Shown: positions 25,463-35,824, numbered from the stretch's first letter. The stretch: 64,000 nucleotides of DNA from Lautropia sp. (GCA_030530775.1 JAUMUG010000002.1:248001-312000); one strand, 5' to 3'. Numbers and translations are program-made. Notes: a model not told the origin generated them from the letters alone.

Positions 25463-28198
25463 TCACCATACCAACCCCTCCCGAAGGCTGTAGGACATCA
25501 CCATCACCTTGTCCCGAACATCCAGAACCTCGGCGCGCAGAATCCCTTCCTCCTCGACCAACGGCAGGATGAATGCACGTTCCTCCAATAATCGATATCT
25601 GGCCCGCAGCGCGGCGATGGCTGTATCAAAGCGCGCCTGCCACGCAGGCGACAATGACTTTGCACGATTGGCAGCGATGCGCACGGCAGACTGCTCCCAG
25701 ACATGGTCCTTGTCTTCGCACAAGGGCAGCAGCTCCCCGTCTTGCCACTTCGCCAGATAGAGGGTCAAGCTTTCGTCGCCAAGACGTGTCGGCACGCGGT
25801 CATCCTCATACCACCTCGCACTGCTGTCGATGCAGTACCCTTTGTCCAGGTTCAAGGCGTTGAAGTTCGCCTGACTCTGCATGGCCATGCTTTCGCCGAT
25901 CTGCGCCTGGCTGGATCGTTGCAACCCTTCCGGCACCGCATCGATATCGGTGCCATATACGGCTTCGACGAGCGACCGGACCCCTCCGCGTTGGCCCGAC
26001 TCTCCCGGGGTAATGATGCAGCCCGCCTCCTTCAGCGCCCGCGCCCCCAGCCAAAGCCTCCCCGCATCGGGGTACACATACTTGGCTTTCGGGAACAGGG
26101 CGCCGTACCAGTTCTCGCCCGGTTCTTCGTCCGCCTCGGGGGTCAGCACGTACAGAACCGGATCAGGGCGCTGCTCGACACCCTCCGGCGCGGGGTCGCC
26201 ATTCTGCAATCGCGCATGGCGTTGCAGGCGTCCGGCACGCTGAATCAGCAAATCGATAGGCGCCAGATCGGACACCAGCACATCCACATCGAAGTCCAGG
26301 CTCTGCTCCAGCACCTGCGTCCCTACCAGAACGCGCCCGCCCCGCACCTCGCCGCGTGAATGCTTGCCGAAACGACTCAGCACATCAGCCTCGATATCCA
26401 GACGGTGTCCCATTGCGTACCGGCTATGGAACAGCGACAGCTTGTCCTCAGCCAGCTGCTCCTGTAACGCACGCGCTGCCCTTCGCGCGTCATCGACCGT
26501 GTTCCGAATCCAGGCCACACAGCGGTTTTTCCGGGCGTGAGCAAGCACGATATCGATCACCTGAGCCTCGTTATGTACCAGCTCGACCTTCACATGGCGT
26601 CGTACCTGTGGACGGGTTGCGCAGGCATGCGCCTGCAATGTGTTGCCTGCCCGCACAGCAAGTGGGTAGCGCGTGTCGTCGAGGCTGTCCGTCAGCTCGT
26701 CCTGCAAGCCACTCCGATAGGCCATCAGCAGTTGTTCGCGCTCGCAGAGCGGCAGCGTCGCTGACAGCAGAATGACGCTTCCGCCTTGCCGCGCGTGGGC
26801 CTTCAGGAGGGTACGCAGCAAGCGCATCATGTAGGCGTCGTATGCATGAACCTCGTCCACCAGCAGCACTTTGTTGCCCAAGCCCAGCAAGCGCAGGGAC
26901 TGATGACGAGCAGGCAGAACAGCCAGCAGCGCCTGATCCAGCGTGCCGACACCAACCTCGGCCAGCAGTGCCTTCTTGTTGTTGTCCGCCATCCAGGCGT
27001 TGCACTGTGCGCTGGCGGTCTGATCCTGCTTCTCGTAGTTCCGATCCGGTTTCTGTTCGGAGCGCTGCAGAATGCTCTGCTGAAACCCCTCGACCAGTTG
27101 CCGAGCACCATGCGCCAGAATCAGGGACGGCATGGAGCCTTCCGCGTAAAGCCGGGAGTACACCTGCCCGACCCGTTGATACATCTGGTTGGCCGTTGCC
27201 ATGCTGGGCAAGGCGAAGTACAAGCCCTTGGCCCGCCCCGCCTGCATCAGGCGTTGCGTCAGAATCAATGCGGCCTCGGTCTTGCCTGCCCCGGTCACGT
27301 CTTCCAGCAGAAAGAGCTGCGGACCATCCTCCAACGGTACGGTCGCGGCATACTGCTGCAACGGGGTCGGCATCTTCAGGTAGTCGAACAGCGCCAGCGG
27401 CTGCTCCCACGATCGAACGCAATGCCCCGCCAGACCAGCCGAAGCAAGCGCCTCATCGGCCCGTTTCAACGCCAGAGACCAGTACTCCGACAATGCAACA
27501 GGCTGACTGTGATACGGGAAAAAGCTCTGATTGGAGCCGAGCCAGTCAGCAAGCACCGCAAGGCCCGCCAGACGCCAGGAATGCCGTGCGAGCGCCTTTC
27601 TGTGCACCTTCGAGACACTCGGCAAGGGAAGCTGCCCCGCCAGAATCAGTTCAGCGGCATCCGCAATGAATGTGCACGCAGCCTCGCAGTCATCTTTCAG
27701 AAAGAAATCCCCGGCATCCGCCGGGATCTGGCCGCCACGCGCAGACTCAAACGGCGGCTTGCCATGATGCCCCGTGACCGCACGCACCCACCCGGCCCAG
27801 AAATCCGGTGACGCCCCCAGAAAAACCTCCGGCAGCCGCTCATCATCCTCAAGCTTGCGCCACAGCCACCATCCCAGTGTGTCATGCCGTTGGGTATAAC
27901 GCTTGTCCTCGTTGGGAGGAACCAGCTCAGGCGAAAGGTCCGGCGCCAAGCCCTGGAAGGCCCGCGCAAACTTGCCGGCGTCATGCAGCGCCAGAAAGCA
28001 TACAAAAACGGCCTCCACCTGCTCCAGCCGCCACCCCAGCTCGTCGGCCAGAGGCTGCAGCGAGAACTGCGGCAGACGCAACAAACGCTGACCACAGGCA
28101 GCGACATCCAGACAATGAAATGGCAGCAGATGAAAACGCTCACCCTGCCCGTCTTCTGCCTGGGCCTTGCCCCAATACCGGAAATAGGCAGCCGACAT
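25463..28198 (-). CDS. cas3: CRISPR-associated nuclease-helicase Cas3
   Basis: A 911-residue effector nuclease recruited by target-bound Cascade to unwind and degrade DNA. The N-terminal HD nuclease has LALHDAGKFARAF, then VTGHHGKPP. The SF2 helicase has Walker A EDVTGAGKTEAAL, LLVDEVHAYDAYM (DEVH), SATLP, GTQVLEQSLDFDVD and QRAGRLQRH. The C-terminal accessory domain is present to the end. Length is normal for I-E. GGGGAG precedes the ATG by 4 nt. It lies upstream of the Cascade operon on the same strand but is separated from cas8e by 354 nt containing the mini-CRISPR and the small ORF, so it is probably transcribed and regulated separately. A -10-like TACAAT lies at 28224-28229. Confidence 0.97.
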   Translation of the reverse strand: MSAAYFRYWGKAQAEDGQGERFHLLPFHCLDVAACGQRLLRLPQFSLQPLADELGWRLEQVEAVFVCFLALHDAGKFARAFQGLAPDLSPELVPPNEDKRYTQRHDTLGWWLWRKLEDDERLPEVFLGASPDFWAGWVRAVTGHHGKPPFESARGGQIPADAGDFFLKDDCEAACTFIADAAELILAGQLPLPSVSKVHRKALARHSWRLAGLAVLADWLGSNQSFFPYHSQPVALSEYWSLALKRADEALASAGLAGHCVRSWEQPLALFDYLKMPTPLQQYAATVPLEDGPQLFLLEDVTGAGKTEAALILTQRLMQAGRAKGLYFALPSMATANQMYQRVGQVYSRLYAEGSMPSLILAHGARQLVEGFQQSILQRSEQKPDRNYEKQDQTASAQCNAWMADNNKKALLAEVGVGTLDQALLAVLPARHQSLRLLGLGNKVLLVDEVHAYDAYMMRLLRTLLKAHARQGGSVILLSATLPLCEREQLLMAYRSGLQDELTDSLDDTRYPLAVRAGNTLQAHACATRPQVRRHVKVELVHNEAQVIDIVLAHARKNRCVAWIRNTVDDARRAARALQEQLAEDKLSLFHSRYAMGHRLDIEADVLSRFGKHSRGEVRGGRVLVGTQVLEQSLDFDVDVLVSDLAPIDLLIQRAGRLQRHARLQNGDPAPEGVEQRPDPVLYVLTPEADEEPGENWYGALFPKAKYVYPDAGRLWLGARALKEAGCIITPGESGQRGGVRSLVEAVYGTDIDAVPEGLQRSSQAQIGESMAMQSQANFNALNLDKGYCIDSSARWYEDDRVPTRLGDESLTLYLAKWQDGELLPLCEDKDHVWEQSAVRIAANRAKSLSPAWQARFDTAIAALRARYRLLEERAFILPLVEEEGILRAEVLDVRDKVMVMSYSLREGLVW

Positions 28199-28551
28199 AC
28201 GTCTCCCCTTCGCATGCCAGCCATTGTAAAATGGTTTGAATGCCGCACTTTGCCTCAGGCACTCAGCGGTGGTTCTTGGGCAACAGGCCTTCGGTCGATC
28301 CTGCCTGCTGCTTATGCGTGTGGATCACGAATTCCCCACGCTTTGTCGGTACGTACCGGCGTTCAGAACCCGGCCCCATCGAGTGCGAAACCTCGCAACT
28401 GCTCCCCTGGCCAGCGTGATCCGCTGGGCAAATTCCTTCTTGGCCTGCGCCACGACATCCGTGATCTGGTAAAGCGTGTTCGTTCTCAACCGCTGTCACC
28501 GGCCCGACCCGTTCGTTTCGAGGCAAGGCTGAAATCGATCGTCATATGCCC
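28199..28551. other. Intergenic region upstream of cas3
   Basis: 353 nt marking the right edge of the CRISPR island. A minus-strand TACAAT (complement of 28224-28229) about 26 nt before cas3 may be its -10 box; no matching -35 is seen. A TTG-started frame of 53 codons on the minus strand (containing YQITDVVAQAKKEFAQRI) is protein-like but lacks a ribosome binding site. It could be a remnant; no function can be given. Confidence 0.4.
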
Positions 28552-30264
28552 TCACTCCCCCACCCGTCGATACCGCTTCTCGAACAGGAAGGCGTCGTCG
28601 AAGTGTCGGCGGCCGATGAGGGCGGTGGGTTGGCGGCCGGGTTGGCGGATGGTACCGGCGCCTGAGAGGCCCATGGACCAGAGCAGCCAGCGGCTGCGGC
28701 GTTCGCTGCCGGGGACGGTGCCGTTGCGGTCGTAGATGCTGCGGGCGCCGCCGTCGGGCTTCGGAAGGGCGCGCAGGCCGTCATCGGGCAGCAGACGATA
28801 AGGCGGGTTGTCGATGGAGGGCGAACCCCATTCGCTGTCGGGCTGTGCGATGCCGACCAGTTGGTGGGTCCGGCTGCTGATGCGCAGTGCCAGGCTGCCA
28901 GGGTGCTGCATTCCGACCCAGTCTTCGATGCTGCGGTCCAGCGGTGAGTAGGCCCATTCGGTCAGGGGCTCTTCTTTGGCCCGGGCGTCTTTGTCGAAGA
29001 CGAGTCGACGTGATGGAAAGAACATGGCGAAGCGGCCGCTGGGCTGGATGGAATCGTAGATCAGGGGCCTGCCGTCGTGGTCGAGGGTGACGCGCCAGAC
29101 GAGGCCATCGAGGCGGCCACTCTGCAGGTCGCCATTGCGTTCCTGGGGACGGTCGCTGAACCAGATGGTGTAGACGAGCTGAGGCAGTATCTGGCCGTCG
29201 AAGCGGGTGAAGTCGAGACGGGTATAGACGACGGGTGCGCCGGTGTCCACGTCCAGCCAGAAGTGGTCTTCCTGCGGGCGTACCAGTCCGCGCAGATCGA
29301 TCCATTGCAGGCGGCCGATGCGGTCGGAGTCGTTGATGGTGGCGATGTCGTAGACGGGTGCGAAGGCGGCAAACAGGATCTGACGCTGTTCGTCGGTGAA
29401 GGATGGAATGCCCAGAGCGTCACGGGGCGCGGCGGCCAGCAGGTCTCGGGCCTGGCGCCGTGCGACATCGCCGGGCAGGATATCGGACGGTCGATAACGC
29501 TGGAAGGCGGCACGGCCCGAGAAGGTGGCGCGCCCGCGCTGTTGCTGGAAGACGCCTTTTTGGTGAGCCTCCCAATTGCGCACGGATGAGGCGACACCGA
29601 TACCGGTGATCGGATAGAGGCCCACGGCCCGCAGCAGGGCGCTATATTCATCCGGCACGTCGGCTTCGGTCAGCAGGGTCGGCACGGCGTCGGCCGGCAG
29701 GGCTTCGGTCAGCAGGCTGCCGCAGCGTTCCACGTCGCCGATGGCCTGGGCGCGGTCCTGGTGGTGATAGATCGGAAAGGCGCTTTCGGGCATCCGGGCC
29801 AGTTCGTGGCGCCGGGCGCGGGCGTCCAGGGTACGCATCTGTTCGAGCCAGGCGGCAAAGGCCGGGCTGTTGCGCAATTCGCTGCGGGCCGCCTTCTTGC
29901 CCCGGGACGATTGGGCCAGTTGCCGTTTGAATTCGTGCCCGAAGGACGCCAGAAAACGGTCGACGCGCAGAAAGGGGAAGTCGGCCAGGCGCTGCTGGCC
30001 ATTGTCGACCACGCTCCTGCTCTGGACGCGCCGTTCGAGGGCATCGAAGAAATTCTGGCAGAACTCGGTTTCGCTCGGTGCTTCGGGCGCGGCACCGGAG
30101 GCCGTCTGCGAAAACGGGGGCGCGACTGCCGGTGTGGATGATGACGGGCCCGCACCCGGCTGCCCGCTGCCGACGGCGGCACATCCTGCCAGCACGGCCG
30201 CCAGGGCGCAGGCGCTCAGGGCAGACAGCTGGCGCTGCTTGAACACGGAGGGCTCTATCGACAT
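28552..30264 (-). CDS. Large lipoprotein of unknown function
   Basis: A 570-residue protein with a lipoprotein signal: SALSACALAAVLAGC, with the lipobox LAGC placing the lipidated cysteine at residue 28. A Pro/Ser/Ala-rich linker follows (to about residue 60). The mature part contains GLYPITGIGVASSVRNWEAH, SDRIGRLQWIDLRGL, YTIWFSDRPQERNGDLQSG and HLVGIAQPDSEWG-like segments, but no catalytic motif I can name. Similar large lipoproteins of unknown role occur in betaproteobacteria. The ATG at 30264 is used because it puts the charged n-region directly before the hydrophobic core; an ATG at 30273 is possible. It would be processed by LspA and held in the envelope. It stands 131 nt from tal and is not part of the CRISPR system. 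Confidence 0.75.
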   Translation of the reverse strand: MSIEPSVFKQRQLSALSACALAAVLAGCAAVGSGQPGAGPSSSTPAVAPPFSQTASGAAPEAPSETEFCQNFFDALERRVQSRSVVDNGQQRLADFPFLRVDRFLASFGHEFKRQLAQSSRGKKAARSELRNSPAFAAWLEQMRTLDARARRHELARMPESAFPIYHHQDRAQAIGDVERCGSLLTEALPADAVPTLLTEADVPDEYSALLRAVGLYPITGIGVASSVRNWEAHQKGVFQQQRGRATFSGRAAFQRYRPSDILPGDVARRQARDLLAAAPRDALGIPSFTDEQRQILFAAFAPVYDIATINDSDRIGRLQWIDLRGLVRPQEDHFWLDVDTGAPVVYTRLDFTRFDGQILPQLVYTIWFSDRPQERNGDLQSGRLDGLVWRVTLDHDGRPLIYDSIQPSGRFAMFFPSRRLVFDKDARAKEEPLTEWAYSPLDRSIEDWVGMQHPGSLALRISSRTHQLVGIAQPDSEWGSPSIDNPPYRLLPDDGLRALPKPDGGARSIYDRNGTVPGSERRSRWLLWSMGLSGAGTIRQPGRQPTALIGRRHFDDAFLFEKRYRRVGE

Positions 30265-30395
30265 CCGAAACATAGACGCGACCGATCAGTGAAATCGATG
30301 GGTGGGTTCAGGGAATACCGTGCCGGACGGCGGCGCGCAAACGCCAGTCCGGACGGTACGGCCATCGACCCGGGACTGACGACGGACCGGAGGAT

Positions 30396-31379
30396 TCATG
30401 CCGATTCGGCCAACAGCGTTTCGAGCGCCCGGGTGTCGACCACGAATGCCCGGATGCCTTCGGCCAGTTTTTCGGTGGCCATGGCGTCTTCGTTCAGATC
30501 GAAGCGAAAGCGGGGTTCGTCCAGTTCGATGCGTTCGATGTCGGTGGCACGACGTGCGGCTTCGGCATCGAGGGCGCGGTCTAGCGGCTGCCGGCTGGTG
30601 GCCAGCCGCTCCAGCAGCTCGGGGCTGATGGTCAGCAGATCGCAGCCGGCCAGGGCCATGATCTCGCCGGTGTTGCGAAAGCTTGCGCCCATCACCTCGG
30701 TGCCATAGCCGAAGTGCTTGTAATAGTTGAAGATGCGCCGTACCGACTGCACCCCGGGATCGTCTGCACCGTCATAGTCCTTGCCATCGCGTTTGCGGTA
30801 CCAGTCGAGGATACGGCCGACGAAGGGGCTGATCAGGCTGACACCGGCATCGGCGCAGGCCACGGCCTGGGCAAAGCCGAACATCAGGGTGAGGTTACAG
30901 TGGATGCCTTCGCGCTCCAGCACCCGGGCGGCAGCGATACCCTCCCAGGTGGCGGCGATCTTGATCAGCACGCGCTCTCGACTGAAACCGGCGGTTTCAT
31001 ACAGCTCGATCAGGTGTCGGGCGCGGTCGACGGTCGCCTGCTGTGAGAAGGACAGGCGGGCATCGACTTCGGTGGAGACGCGGCCCGGGATGATCCGGAG
31101 GATTTCGCAGCCGAAGGCGACCAGCAAGGCATCGACCAGGCCGGCGGCACCCAGTGAAGGGTTGGCCGCCTTGACCGCCGCCACCACGCCGGCATATTCG
31201 GGCTTGCGCGCCGCCTTCAGAATCAGGGTCGGGTTGGTGGTGGCGTCGCGGGGGCGATGGGTCTGGATCGAATGGAAATCGCCGGTGTCGGCCACCACGG
31301 TGGTGAACTGTTTGAGCCGGTCCAGCGTCGACGGGCCACCGGCCGCCCCGGTGTCTTGCTCACTTCCTTGTTCTGCCAT
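30396..31379 (-). CDS. tal: Transaldolase
   Basis: A 327-residue pentose phosphate enzyme moving a dihydroxyacetone unit between sugar phosphates, TalB type by length. Signatures are [26 protein letters not shown] (the conserved DATTNP(S/T)L block), the Schiff-base lysine in [13 protein letters not shown], and [18 protein letters not shown] followed by [11 protein letters not shown]. The ATG at 31379 has GAGGT 6 nt upstream; the frame open beyond it is chance. It is divergent from yajQ. With fbp in the same window it serves central carbon metabolism. Confidence 0.96.
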   Translation of the reverse strand: MAEQGSEQDTGAAGGPSTLDRLKQFTTVVADTGDFHSIQTHRPRDATTNPTLILKAARKPEYAGVVAAVKAANPSLGAAGLVDALLVAFGCEILRIIPGRVSTEVDARLSFSQQATVDRARHLIELYETAGFSRERVLIKIAATWEGIAAARVLEREGIHCNLTLMFGFAQAVACADAGVSLISPFVGRILDWYRKRDGKDYDGADDPGVQSVRRIFNYYKHFGYGTEVMGASFRNTGEIMALAGCDLLTISPELLERLATSRQPLDRALDAEAARRATDIERIELDEPRFRFDLNEDAMATEKLAEGIRAFVVDTRALETLLAESA

Positions 31380-31675
31380 GCCTGACCTCACCCCCACGTG
31401 CTCGTTGCGTTGTGTGCCCACGGATCCGGTGGCGCACGGTGGAATCGTGGCGCCGGGATGCCGAATGATATGTATCCTACACCGGCTGGGCACCGGACGA
31501 GGGTATGCCCCGCGTGTCAGTCCCTCGCTGGCAGAATAGAATGCGTTTCTGCGTGGTTGTGCCGGCCCGATACCGGCCTCCACGTGCCCTTTCCCGGTCG
31601 GTCGACATGTCCATATGTCCTTTTCGGACCCTTTTCGGCTCGGATGTCGGTCCGACAGCCACAGGAGACTTTGCC

Positions 31676-32161
31676 ATGCCCTCTTTCGACGTCGTTCTTG
31701 AAGCCGATATGGTCGAGATCCGCAATGCCGTCGACCAGGCCAACAAGGAGATCGGCAACCGCTTCGATTTCAAGGGTTCGGATGCCCGCATCGAGTTGAA
31801 GGACAAAGTGATGACCACCTTCGCCGACGATGATTTCAAGTTGAACCAGGTGCGCGATGTGCTGGTCTCGAAACTGGCCAAACGCAATGTCGACGTCCGC
31901 TTTCTGGACGACGGCAAGCCCGAGAAGATTTCCGGCGACAAGCTCAAGCAGCAGATCACGGTCCGGCACGGGGTGCCCACCGACGTGGCCAAGAAAATCG
32001 TCAAACTGCTGAAGGACGCCAAAATGAAGGTCAGTGCTTCGATTCAGGGCGATTCGGTGCGGGTCAGCGGTAACAAACGCGACGATCTGCAGACGGCCAT
32101 CGGTATGATCAAGACCGGTGTGCCCGATCTGCCACTGGTGATGAACAATTTCCGCGACTGA
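31676..32161 (+). CDS. yajQ: YajQ family nucleotide-binding protein
   Basis: A 161-residue protein of the YajQ family, some members of which bind cyclic-di-GMP or tRNA. The whole chain matches: [56 protein letters not shown], and the C-terminal [21 protein letters not shown] lies about 10 nt before the ATG at 31676. It is single and divergent from tal. The family is confident; the ligand in this organism is unknown. Confidence 0.95.
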   Translation: MPSFDVVLEADMVEIRNAVDQANKEIGNRFDFKGSDARIELKDKVMTTFADDDFKLNQVRDVLVSKLAKRNVDVRFLDDGKPEKISGDKLKQQITVRHGVPTDVAKKIVKLLKDAKMKVSASIQGDSVRVSGNKRDDLQTAIGMIKTGVPDLPLVMNNFRD

Positions 32162-32193
32162 TTCCGCCCATCTCTCCAACGAAAGCTCACGTC

Positions 32194-33210
32194 ATGGACA
32201 GCCAGCCCGGTTCAGCAGTGCCGAAACAGAACCCCGGAGCGTCTGCCCCCTCGATCGAGTCGCGAACCCCCCGGGATTCCGCCGCGCCCGATCCACATGT
32301 CGGGCCGCCCTCTTCGCCGACCGGTTCCGCCAAACGTCGGCTGGCCTTGCCCTATGCACGCATCCGCATGGCGCCGGCGCTGCTCGATTCCAGCCTGGAC
32401 GAGATTCCGCCGGGTTTCGTGCCGCTGTGGTTCCACAATCAGCGGATCGGAGCGGTCTGCCCCCGATGGATTCCGCACCTCGATCCACGGCTGTTCGAAC
32501 TGGACATCGATGGTGCACGCAGCCGGGTCCGGATGGCGGCCGTCGATCGCCGAGCCGGCCAGGCTCCGGAAGCGGCCCGCTTCGACGCGCGGCTGCACGA
32601 CTGGGCCAGTGCACTGAAATCGCGGGGTCTGCTGCCCGGCTGGCGGGATGAGAAGGTCGAGATCTTCGGAGCCAGTCCCGATGCGCCGCTGTTCACGGTC
32701 GAGCGTGCCCTGCTGCGCCCGCTTGGGCTGCTGTTGCGCACGGTTCAGGTCAATGTCTTCACTTTCACTGCGGGCGCGATCCGGGTCTGGAGCGCCCGCC
32801 GTTCGCCGAACAAGACGGTCGACCCGGGGCTTTTGGATTCACTGGTGTCAGGAGGCATCGGCCACGATGAAACACCACTGGAGGCGATGTTCCGTGAAGC
32901 GGCCGAGGAAGCGGGCATGGAACGGCAGCTGAGCCGGTGCGCACTGCCCAGCGGCATCATGGATTCGAGCAGTGTCTGCCACGATGGCTTCTCGCATCTG
33001 CTGCATCGTGAACGTATGCATGTCTTCGATCTGCAGGTACCGCCGGATTTCATGCCGACACACCCGGATCGGGAAACGGAATCCTCGGCGCTGCTCGATC
33101 CGGATACGCTGATGACACAGATCAAGCAGGGACTGTGGACCCGTGAAGGCGCCTGGGCCAGCCTCAATCTGATCCAGCGCCATCGCAGTGGCAAATTGCG
33201 TTGCCGATGA
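32194..33210 (+). CDS. NUDIX hydrolase with DUF4743-type N-terminal domain
   Basis: A 338-residue protein. After a Pro/Ser-rich N-terminus (about 50 residues) comes a domain with PPGFVPLWFHNQRIG and FTVERALLRPLGLLLRTVQV, as in DUF4743 proteins related to the yeast YJR142W/thiamine-diphosphate-phosphatase group. It is followed by a complete Nudix box, SGGIGHDETPLEAMFREAAE plus EAG, with all catalytic glutamates (consensus G-x5-E-x7-REUxEExGU). It would hydrolyse a nucleoside-diphosphate-linked or thiamine-diphosphate-like substrate in the cytosol; the substrate cannot be read. It starts 32 nt after yajQ and may be co-transcribed. Confidence 0.88.
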   Translation: MDSQPGSAVPKQNPGASAPSIESRTPRDSAAPDPHVGPPSSPTGSAKRRLALPYARIRMAPALLDSSLDEIPPGFVPLWFHNQRIGAVCPRWIPHLDPRLFELDIDGARSRVRMAAVDRRAGQAPEAARFDARLHDWASALKSRGLLPGWRDEKVEIFGASPDAPLFTVERALLRPLGLLLRTVQVNVFTFTAGAIRVWSARRSPNKTVDPGLLDSLVSGGIGHDETPLEAMFREAAEEAGMERQLSRCALPSGIMDSSSVCHDGFSHLLHRERMHVFDLQVPPDFMPTHPDRETESSALLDPDTLMTQIKQGLWTREGAWASLNLIQRHRSGKLRCR

Positions 33211-33595
33211 CGGTTCTGCCCGGCCACCGCCGTCCCTGCTCGCCGGCCCTCCGGCCCTCTTTCCTGGCCCTGTTTCCTGGCCCCGATGACACCATGCGCC
33301 GGGCTCGACATCGCAGCATCGTTGGCCGTGATGATCGTGTTCGTCGTCGAAACAACGAAATATGACGCCTGCTGCGCGTGGAATATGAATGGCACGAATG
33401 ATCGGGGTCTTGCCGGTGTCTGCGTGAGACCACCATACGGCCATCCCACAGCCGCTTAGCGTACTTTTGCCGTGCTGCTCAAATGTTTTTTTGTGTCAGC
33501 TCTGATACATGACACAACCTCGTTGCGAGTCGGCCACGAACGGCCGCCCACAGCCGACCAACGGTCGGTCCGGCACTGTCGGCATATGCGACAAT
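33211..33595. other. Intergenic region with an operator-like inverted repeat
   Basis: The gene-free region between the NUDIX gene and dxs is 620 nt. This first part contains the perfect inverted repeat at 33491-33517 and no protein frame I would support. The second part is the candidate small RNA at 33596-33715, and about 115 nt after it hold nothing recognisable. Confidence 0.4.
33491..33517. repeat. Inverted repeat, operator-like
   Basis: TTGTGTCA (33491-33498) and TGACACAA (33510-33517) form a perfect 8-bp dyad around 11 nt. No T-run follows on either strand, so it is more like a binding site than a terminator. No regulator gene is adjacent. Confidence 0.5.
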
Positions 33596-33715
33596 AACTC
33601 CCGACATCAACGAATCTTCCCAACTTTGTTGCAAAGACTCGTGGATCGTCTCAGTCTCCTTAGTCTCCTCTCTTCACCCCAAGACCCGCTGCCGCGGGTG
33701 TTGGGGTGCTTTTTT
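33596..33715 (+). ncRNA. Candidate small RNA with C/U-rich single-stranded region
   Basis: An approximately 120-nt segment ending in a strong terminator, yet about 400 nt past the nearest plus-strand stop codon. A small hairpin (CTTTG, TTG, CAAAG near 33634-33646) is followed by a pyrimidine-rich stretch with direct repeats AGTCTCCTTAGTCTCCTC, which could pair with Shine-Dalgarno sequences. GACAAT at 33590-33595 is a possible -10 box, but no -35 is convincing. The architecture is that of a trans-acting small RNA; the gene is inferred and its 5' end is a guess. Confidence 0.42.
33675..33715 (+). terminator. Strong bipartite rho-independent terminator
   Basis: Outer stem CACCCCAA (33675-33682) / TTGGGGTG (33701-33708), inner stem ACCCGC (33684-33689) / GCGGGT (33694-33699) with loop TGCC and a single G-G mismatch between them, then six T residues (33710-33715). 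Confidence 0.88.
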
Positions 33716-33830
33716 CGTATCCCCCGGACAACGGTTTCGTGGCATATGGGTGGAATCTTGCCTTATCGGGCGTGGATTCCGTTGCACCGGCGCTCGATGC
33801 CGCCGTCATCCGGGGCAACGACGCTGCCGT

Positions 33831-35750
33831 TCAGCCCGGCAGCTCGGCGAAACGCTCGCGAATCCGCTGCTCGATGCCGGCACCGTCCAACCCTTCGAGG
33901 CGCAGCAGCAGCGCACGGTCGCCATGGTCGATGAAGCGATCCGGCAGGCCCAACGTCAGCACCGGTCGGTTCAGCCTTTCGGCCTGCAGCGCTTCCAGGC
34001 AGGCGCTGCCGGCGCCACCCATCAGCACATGTTCTTCGACCGTGACGAAAGCCTCGTGGTCGGCGGCCAGCGCCTTGATCACGTCGACATCCAGCGGTTT
34101 GACGAAGCGCATGTTGACCACGGTCGCATCCAGCGCTTCGGCCGCTTCCAGTGCCGGCGCCACCATCGAGCCGAAGGCCAGGATGGCGATCCTGCGGCCC
34201 CGACGGCGGATTTCGGCCTTGCCCAGCGGCAGTTCGCTCATCGACTCGAGGACCGGCACGCCGGGGCCCGTGCCGCGTGGATAGCGCACGGCCACCGGCG
34301 CCTTGTATTTGACGGCCGAGTAGAGCATCTGCCGGCATTCGTTTTCGTCGGCCGGCGCCATCACCACCACGTTGGGCACGCAGCGCAGGAAGGCATAGTC
34401 GTAGACACCGGCATGGGTGGCGCCGTCGGCGCCCACCAGCCCACTGCGATCCAACGCCAGGACCATCGGCAGGTTCTGCAGCGCGACATCGTGCAGCAGC
34501 TGATCGTATGCACGCTGCAGGAAGGTGGAATAGATTGCCACCACCGGGATCAGCCCGTCACAGGCCATACCAGCGGCAAAAGTGACGGCGTGTTGCTCGG
34601 CAATGCCCACGTCGAAATAACGCTTCGGAAAGCGTTTTTCGAATTCGACCAGTCCCGAGCCTTCACGCATGGCGGGCGTGACGGCCACCAGTCTGGGCTC
34701 CTGCTCGGCCATGTCGCAGACCCAGTCGGAGAATACCTGGGTATAGGTCGGTTTGGCCGGTCTGGTGTTGGAAGTCTTGATGCCTTCGGCCGGATCGAAC
34801 TTGCCGGGACCGTGGTAAAGAATCGGGTCGGCCTCGGCCAGTTTGTAGCCCTGGCCCTTTTTGGTGACGACATGCAGAAAGACGGGTCCGGAGATCTCGC
34901 GCAGGTTCTGCAGCGTGGGCACCAGCGCTTCCAGATCGTGGCCGTCGATCGGCCCGAAATAGTTGAAGCCCAATTCCTCGAACATCGTGCCGGGCGCCAG
35001 CATGCCCTTGGCGTGTTCCTCGAAGCGGCGGGCCAGGTCGAGGACCGGCGGCATCACCGACAGCATCTGACGCGCCACATCGCGCACCCGCACCAGTGGG
35101 TAAGCCGACAGAATGCGGGCCAGATACTGATTCATCGCACCGACGGCCGGTGAGATCGACATGTCGTTGTCGTTCAGGATCACCAGCAGGTCGATGTCCG
35201 GCGTGACGCCGGCATTGTTCAACGCCTCGAACGCCATACCAGCGCTCATCGCCCCATCACCGATGATGGCGACGTGCCGGCGGCGATCCGGCCCCTGCCC
35301 TTCACCCAGATTGCGCGAAGCCACCGCCATGCCAAGGGCGGCGGCGATCGACGTCGAAGAATGGGCAGTGCCGAAGGTATCGTATTCACTCTCGTCGCGG
35401 CGCGGAAAGCCCGACAGCCCCTCGTACTGGCGCAGGGTGCCCATCCGGTCGCGGCGGCCGGTCAGGATCTTGTGCGGATAGGATTGATGCCCGACATCCC
35501 AGACCAGACGGTCGCGCGGGGTATCGAACACGTAGTGCAGCGCGATGGTCAGTTCGACGGTGCCCAGATTGGAGGACAGATGGCCACCGGTCTTCGAGAC
35601 CGATTCCACGATGAACCGGCGCAGCTCATCGGCCAGCGCCGGCAGTTGATCACGGTCCAGCCGGCGCAGATCGTCCGGGCTGTCGATCCGGGAAAGCAAA
35701 TCCCGGTCCTGGTCCTGGTCCTGGTCCTGAGGCTTGTGGTCTTCGGTCAT
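33831..35750 (-). CDS. dxs: 1-deoxy-D-xylulose-5-phosphate synthase
   Basis: A thiamine-diphosphate enzyme of 639 residues, first step of the MEP pathway (pyruvate + glyceraldehyde 3-phosphate). It has [39 protein letters not shown] and the ThDP site [20 protein letters not shown]. The pyrimidine-domain [18 protein letters not shown] contains the catalytic glutamate, and RYPRGTGPG and [16 protein letters not shown] follow. The ATG at 35750 begins [17 protein letters not shown]; the DQ run is repeat-encoded. The open frame upstream is chance. It lies 74 nt after ispA on the same strand in the usual xseB-ispA-dxs order. Confidence 0.97.
   Translation of the reverse strand: MTEDHKPQDQDQDQDRDLLSRIDSPDDLRRLDRDQLPALADELRRFIVESVSKTGGHLSSNLGTVELTIALHYVFDTPRDRLVWDVGHQSYPHKILTGRRDRMGTLRQYEGLSGFPRRDESEYDTFGTAHSSTSIAAALGMAVASRNLGEGQGPDRRRHVAIIGDGAMSAGMAFEALNNAGVTPDIDLLVILNDNDMSISPAVGAMNQYLARILSAYPLVRVRDVARQMLSVMPPVLDLARRFEEHAKGMLAPGTMFEELGFNYFGPIDGHDLEALVPTLQNLREISGPVFLHVVTKKGQGYKLAEADPILYHGPGKFDPAEGIKTSNTRPAKPTYTQVFSDWVCDMAEQEPRLVAVTPAMREGSGLVEFEKRFPKRYFDVGIAEQHAVTFAAGMACDGLIPVVAIYSTFLQRAYDQLLHDVALQNLPMVLALDRSGLVGADGATHAGVYDYAFLRCVPNVVVMAPADENECRQMLYSAVKYKAPVAVRYPRGTGPGVPVLESMSELPLGKAEIRRRGRRIAILAFGSMVAPALEAAEALDATVVNMRFVKPLDVDVIKALAADHEAFVTVEEHVLMGGAGSACLEALQAERLNRPVLTLGLPDRFIDHGDRALLLRLEGLDGAGIEQRIRERFAELPG
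35705..35728 (-). repeat. Hexanucleotide repeat at the dxs N-terminus
   Basis: Four perfect copies of GGTCCT on the plus strand, encoding alternating Asp and Gln at residues 8-16 of Dxs, outside the conserved fold. Slippage would alter the tail length without shifting the frame. Confidence 0.8.
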
Positions 35751-35824
35751 GGTGATGGGCAATCGGATGAAACCGGCCGGGAGGGCCGTCGGGCGGCCCC
35801 GCCCCGGAAGGCATGCAATCTTGA

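Noticed and set aside
28232..28239. ATG followed by GTTTG upstream of cas3, a possible second CreR target
   Set aside because: Only five bases plus the tolerated sixth position match; positions 7 and 8 do not. A match this short is expected by chance.
28263..28526. An 87-codon minus-strand frame upstream of cas3
   Set aside because: No family resemblance or start signal; another frame in the same stretch looks equally protein-like, so neither can be supported.
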